Shown here in pieces: positions 59,501-64,000 of a DNA stretch of 64,000 bases. Each line of letters opens with the position of its first letter. Position 1 is the first letter of the stretch. The stretch is from Kwoniella bestiolae CBS 10118. Taxonomy: Eukaryota > Basidiomycota > Tremellomycetes > Tremellales > Cryptococcaceae. The notes under the pieces were generated by a model. That model made no database searches and had not been told where the DNA came from. It saw only the letters and a program-made list of their open reading frames with translations. The translations under genes were made by a program, and so were the position numbers. The stretch covers positions 2,666,001-2,730,000 of the forward strand of contig NC_089241.1 of the NCBI RefSeq assembly GCF_000512585.2. The letters are read 5' to 3'.

Positions 59501-60470
59501 GATTTTGGAAGGGAGAGAACCTGATGAAGGTGAAGTGACCGTTAATCAACTTAGGGGACTGGTCGAAGATGATGGAAATGGGGATAAGGAACCCAAGATT
59601 GAAGATCTAGCATTACCAAGCTATACCCTACTCGTACCTTCCGACAAAGCATTCTCGCGAATCAACATAACGCATTACACAAACGATAAACAAGCTTTAC
59701 TCGACTTGTTGAAACTTCACATCATCCCATCTACATCCGATATATCAGCTAATACCAGACAGTCCGATCGAAAGGAACCGATCACTCCTCCCCGAGATGG
59801 TCAACCGATATCATTAGATGATGATTTGGTATACAAGACATTACTTTCGTCTAGCAAGGACAAATTCGGCGAATTGGCATTTAGAGCTACGGGGGATAAT
59901 TCTTTTATTGTTGGTATCAAGGGTGCGAGGGGGAATGATCAGAATATGGGAGGGTTGGGTAATTCAGCTAGGATCGGTCAGACGGGTCGAGCGACTGTTA
60001 GATGGAAGAGGAATCATAATTCCCCCTTGAATGGTGATTATGAGCACTGGCCGGATTTGGATGGAGACGATCAGGATGGGGATGGGGATGGGAAGAAGAA
60101 AGGCAGAGGCAGGAATGATGACGAAGAAGAGGAGGGAAAGAGATTATGGAAAGATGGTATGACCCTTGGTGGAGGGGTGTTGATGATTGATTCGGTTCTG
60201 ATACCTTATCAACCAAGTTGGTTCTCCAGGTGAGTTAAGTCGTTCTTACCCCCGCATCGATCGCTGGGTATATCCATTCCGAGCAGATGGTCAGAGGTGC
60301 TGATTGTTTGGGTTTGTTTTGGGGTTAACAGATGGGGTTGGCTCGTCATCACTCTATCTGGGATTGGGCTTGTCATACTTATCGCGGCTGTTTCGACGGG
60401 GTGGTGGTGGATGACTAGAGGGAAGGATGAGAATCAGTACGAGCCGTTGGAGGGGGAGGAAGAGGAGTAG
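56587..60470 (+). CDS. membrane-anchored protein with about five fasciclin (FAS1) domains
   Basis: Seven exons give 1151 aa (introns 56732-56805, 57634-57703, 57992-58053, 58153-58215, 58828-58884, 60230-60331). A signal peptide (MWSSSLLVSVLLAARVGVS) precedes repeated FAS1 units, seen from the H1/H2 boxes: IGNATVFAPTDQAWTDW, HITLFAPSNEAFSSAF, GWTILAPTDDVLDTM, ATTYFMPRNRAFNQLG, YTLLVPSDKAFSRIN, with matching ends such as NGVIHILPNLLVP and TGVIHTIDSVVMP. N-glycosylation sequons are frequent. A single membrane helix (about LVITLSGIGLVILIAAV) and a short acidic tail (YEPLEGEEEE) end it. FAS1 proteins mediate adhesion; yeast YLR001C, a vacuolar FAS1 protein, has a similar layout. Location, surface or vacuole, is open. 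Confidence 0.87.
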
Positions 60471-60794
60471 GAGGGAGTTGATCAGTCAGTCCCTGATGAT
60501 CCACGATGGACGATGGAAAAGATACCTTGCAGTGAGGCAGGTATCTATTTGACAAGTGAAGATGAATAATATAACGTTCAAAGTCTCTCAAGACGGGTCG
60601 AAAAGAGGAAGAGAAGCGTCTTGGCGATAGTGAAGATAAATTTGTATTGACAGTCTACAATCATTATACATGCATGAACACACACGAGTTGTATTTCTGC
60701 CTCTCTACATACATCCATATACGAAATACGTAACCATCTAGGTCCATCTGCCAGCATTACCCAATACCTACACAAGTCTACACGAGGATCTATC
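60471..60794. other. convergent spacer FAS1 / ASK1
   Basis: 324 bp between two convergent stops; AT-rich 3'-UTR-like sequence on both strands, no gene recognised. Confidence 0.5.
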
Positions 60795-62845
60795 CTACCT
60801 ACCCCTAGCCAAACCCTTTGTCGGACTATTCTCGACATCATGCCCCGCAGCGTCTTCCAACCGTCCCCCATGGTAGGTATCCATCTCATCCATCTTCATA
60901 AGATTGAAATGACTCCTTCTGGGTCCACCCCCGCCTACACCGGCAAGTGTACTTTGTCGATGTTGGTGTGATTGAGGTTGAGGCAAGTAATTAGGCTGTT
61001 TACCAAAGATCGCACCTGCCTCTGAGGTTGTCGTGAGATCCCCCTCTGAAGAGAGGTACGAATCGTCCGCTAGGATATGATCGTGTGTCGAGTAGGGTAC
61101 ACTCGATATCGTTCCTGTTGCTGTTCCCGTTCCCGTAGCTGTAGGATTATCATACCCATCGTCTAGGTCCGACGCAAAGGAATCTTCATTATCGAATGAA
61201 TCTTCCGCAGAGTATACTTGACCGACTGGGAGGTCAACCATATCTGATCCATAGGACGTATTGGCCCCTGTTGATCTTCTGTGTAACCTCTCTCTAGTGG
61301 GATTATGACTCTCTCCTACAGATCGATAGGAAGAGGGATGATACGTTTGATCTTCTTCTTCTTCTTCTTGTTCCTCCAGCACAGGTTGTCGTTGTTGTTG
61401 TTGGTCGGAGAACAATAATCTACCTTCTCCAGCCTGAAGTTCCCCAGGCATGATAGAGTATCTACCCAGTCCCTCGGGGGTGTCCAGTCGAGGTGATAGT
61501 TCAGATCCCATTTCTTCCAGCAGATCGTCCAAAATGTATTTAGCCTGTTTCTCTCCTTCCTGATCCACCTTTCCTTCGATGCCAGAAACATTATCGTTGG
61601 TACCGGTAATTGTAGACTCCCTCGGTACAGCCTTCTTACCCGGTGTGCGGGACATATCAAAGATGGCCTTTGCTTTAGGGGGTAAAGAGAATTTCATAGT
61701 CACAGGTGGGGACATTCCGAACGGAAGTTCTTCATCTGATGACTCATCGTCTATTCCAGGTAAGATGGATTGTTTGGGTGGTTTCTTCGTTCTTTTTGAT
61801 TGTTTGGAATTTAGCGGAGTGGATCGTAAATCGACTATACCGTCGAAATTTGGTCCGAAGGGGTTGTGCGATATTGTCGAAGAGGAAGAAGCGACCTTGT
61901 TGGCTTTGGGAGTGGCTGAAGATGGACGTGAGTGTTGTCCGGGTTGTTGAGCATGGTGGATTTCCTGAGGATCGACTGTACCTGTCGAGTAGTCCTGGGA
62001 TGACTGGTCTTGCGACTGATTCCAGTTGATACTGGGCAGAGAGGGGGAGGTGTTACTTCCGCTTCCCAGGTGAGGGAGGGAATATCCACTGGGAAGTGAA
62101 GGAGTAGGTAGATCACTTGATATTCCACTTTGATTATTGATGAAATCCATTCCCATTCCATCTCCTTTACCCGCACTTGGCCCAATCTTAAGATCATCTC
62201 GTAGTCTCCTATCTAGCCTATCGAAGGGTGATTCCATGGAATCTTCCCATGATTCGTTGATCCTTCCTTTACCCTTTGCAGCGTTGGGTAATGGTGTGGA
62301 AGAAGTTGCAGGCGGGTCGAAGATGAATGATGAGCCTGATTGGTCGTCTTGCGATATCCCACTCTCATCATGCTCTCTACGAAGCGTCATCGTCTGGTCG
62401 TCATACTGAGTGGATGTATCTTGGTGAGAGGGGAGGGAAGGTTCTTCGAGACCCGTAGTTCGGATTGACGAGGCTGCTTCGAAGAATGATCGCCAGAACT
62501 AGGCACATCACTGAGAATCAGCATACAGGTTCATCAGGATGCAGGCATTAATTACTCTCCTAGGTTATCTAAAGTAATATTCTGAAGTCTAAAAGAACAA
62601 TTGTTACCCACCTGAGCTGCCTCCCTCGTAGGTTCCCCGGCAATAGCAAACCTCTTAATCTCCGGTAATATCCTACTAGTGACTGTTTGATGAAACTTTG
62701 CGAAATTTGCATCTATCTCTTGGAGCAGCAGCGTATTGAGCTGATCTATCTGTTCGGTCTGAGCTGAGATGGGCGAGTTGGGATCGATACCTGGGATGAC
62801 GTAGAAGGGAGGGGAGAGAAGGGGGTTTGAGTTTGGGTTTGACAT
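60795..62845 (-). CDS. ASK1: DASH/Dam1 complex subunit Ask1
   Basis: Two exons (intron 62499-62611) give 645 aa. Ask1 is part of the DASH ring that couples kinetochores to microtubules. The conserved N-terminal helices are ISAQTEQIDQLNTLLLQEID, NFAKFHQTVTSRILPEIKRF and, across the intron, FWRSFFEAASSI; the whole recognised domain is within the first 95 residues. The remaining 550 residues are Ser/Pro/Asp-rich and disordered with many SP/TP sites (for example VDLRSTPLNSK, MSRTPGKK, SPRLDTPEG), fitting the known control of Ask1 by cyclin-dependent kinase. It is about twice as long as yeast Ask1, as often in basidiomycetes. The start matches the beginning of the family domain. Confidence 0.88.
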
Positions 62846-63344
62846 GGTGGATGGGTGATTGGGATTGCGTCCAGCTTATGGCGAGGGGAGAGGAGTACAC
62901 TAGCAGTAGATGGGCGATGGACTGAGTTGTCTCTTGAACGGAGTAAGATCTATGCCAGTGGGAAGATGGTGATGCGAGATGAAGATGAATTATTATCATT
63001 ACTGTTGTTGATGATTTTGAACATGGCATGTGGATGTCAATAATGTTGTCAAAAACGCGACTGGCACTTCACGCGTAAGCCCGGCATATCGATTATGTAA
63101 TACTACTAAAGCATATCGCCACGTGTCAGACGCATTGATCGGTTCTGTCCGGTTTTTGCACCCGACGTCAACCTCCATCTCACTCATCTCACTCATTTCA
63201 TCTCATTCATCATTCGTTTCATCTTTCCTTGTCATCATCTTTCCTCCTCTCCTCTGCTGCAACCTCACTCAGGGGCTGAACGACCTCTCCCGATCTATCT
63301 CTCCTCCAAACCCTCTCCAAGATATCTTCCTTTATAATCTCATC
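62846..63344. other. divergent promoter region ASK1 / edge gene
   Basis: 499 bp between divergent starts. It includes a CACGTG-containing stretch near 63120 and a CTCAT-rich, pyrimidine-rich segment (63175-63260) upstream of the plus-strand gene. No other gene recognised. Confidence 0.45.
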
Positions 63345-64000
63345 ATGTCAACAACCATGTTAGTCACTCCCTCGGCACCTTCCTCGTCTACCACCAATCT
63401 CTTTGCTAGACCAGATACTTCAATCTGCTCTCACCTTTCCTCCTTGCTCAGCTCATCTCAGCAGCTTCAAGGTCAACAAGATGGAATAAATGGGTCTATA
63501 CCCCCTCCTGTCACAGGGACAAGGAAACACGAGGTGGAAAAACGATTTACCGAAGCTGTCAGATGGGGGGCCGTGGCAGAAGGTGCTAAACGGAGGAAAG
63601 TGAGTTGGCGCTGCAGTTTCATTCAGAAGCCTCATTACTACTCGTCTTGCGACTGAACCGGTCCACTACATCCTTTTCCCTCTGGCGTAGTAGACAAGAA
63701 AATCGCAATGCTGAAGACCTCTTTTCCTCACTTAGACATCTCCGCCAAAATGCCACACCTGCTCAACAACACTCACGAGACCATGGGCATGTCTGACATG
63801 TTCCTACATCGGCTGTCTACCTTTCACCGGTGTTTCTTCCTCATCTTCCAAAAATTGCATGCGCAATCATTGGCAGCAGAGTAACGGTCAATGCGGATTT
63901 GGTAAGCTACTTGTTTATCGGCTAGATCGTGATCTTTAGCTTACTCCATTGACCGCCTTAGCCGTCGACTCATCGTCCGGTGCAATCTATTGCTCATCAT
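63345..64000 (+). CDS. hypothetical protein, 5' part only (cut by window end)
   Basis: Exon 1 (63345-63599) encodes 85 residues starting MSTTMLVTPSAPSSSTTNLF and ending with a basic, helical patch (KHEVEKRFTEAVRWGAVAEG, then AKRRK). An intron 63600-63698 with acceptor GACAAG joins in frame to KIAMLKTSFPHLDISAKM and HLLNNTHETMGMSDMF. The rest is ambiguous: a donor at 63830 followed by an exon ending at a GTAAGC donor near 63900, a donor near 63883, or a stop at about 63882. I do not recognise the family, and no domain is visible in the part inside the window. Confidence 0.5.

Noticed and set aside
1..64000. Transposons, CRISPR arrays, rRNA or a secondary-metabolite cluster
   Set aside because: No transposase, reverse transcriptase, terminal repeats, spaced repeats, rRNA-like sequence or clustered biosynthetic genes were seen; the genes are ordinary housekeeping and surface genes.

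Overview
The window is 64 kb of ordinary, gene-dense nuclear chromosome from a basidiomycete yeast. Genes are densely interrupted by short GT-AG introns (mostly 40-75 nt) with CTNA(A/C)-like branch points. The gene set (BMT2, BST1, VPS8, DDL1-type lipase, COP9 subunit 6, mitochondrial complex I NDUFS3, DASH Ask1, Skt5/Chs4 with a CaaX tail) and the splice style point to a tremellomycete close to Cryptococcus/Kwoniella. The presence of complex I and COP9 subunits excludes a Saccharomyces-type yeast. I reconstructed splice structures by hand; for every complete gene the exon lengths sum to a multiple of three and join in frame, but no transcript evidence was available.

Layout. 1-15 kb: the cut end of an unrecognised minus-strand gene, the rRNA methyltransferase BMT2, the GPI inositol-deacylase BST1, an acyl-CoA-binding/ankyrin protein tail-to-tail with the CORVET subunit VPS8, and a PB1 plus multi-ZZ zinc-finger protein resembling the autophagy receptor NBR1 without its FW domain. 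15-31 kb: a tyrosine-aminotransferase-like enzyme, a DDHD phospholipase, a Dbl-homology Rho GEF with a C-terminal coiled coil, COP9 subunit 6 and anthranilate synthase TRP2. 31-46 kb: an Skt5/Chs4 chitin-synthase regulator, a mitochondrial chalcone-isomerase-like protein, trimethyllysine dioxygenase, a Sly41-like triose-phosphate-translocator-family protein, a secreted GH16 hydrolase and a 14-TM MFS transporter. 46-64 kb: a secreted CAP/Pry protein, a large disordered protein with PRRC2/BAT2-N-like motifs, complex I NDUFS3, an orphan secreted/GPI-like protein, a five-FAS1 membrane protein, DASH Ask1 and an unrecognised gene cut by the window end.

There is no operon logic, biosynthetic cluster, transposon, rRNA, CRISPR or clear tRNA. 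Functional themes recur without obvious linkage: cell surface/wall (BST1, Skt5, GH16, CAP, orphan GPI-like, FAS1), endomembrane traffic (VPS8, Sly41-like, DDHD lipase) and mitochondria (AIM18-like, TMLH, NDUFS3).

I found no convincing new biological system. The observations most worth a second look are the PB1/five-ZZ protein lacking an FW domain, a 203-nt intron in SKT5 carrying two consecutive perfect hairpins, two CCGGCCGG palindromes exactly 30 bp apart upstream of the aminotransferase, BAT2-N-like motifs in a fungal disordered protein, alternative-splice candidates (in-frame introns, tandem acceptors, micro-exons), and possible gene debris beside a purine-rich tract between CSN6 and TRP2.
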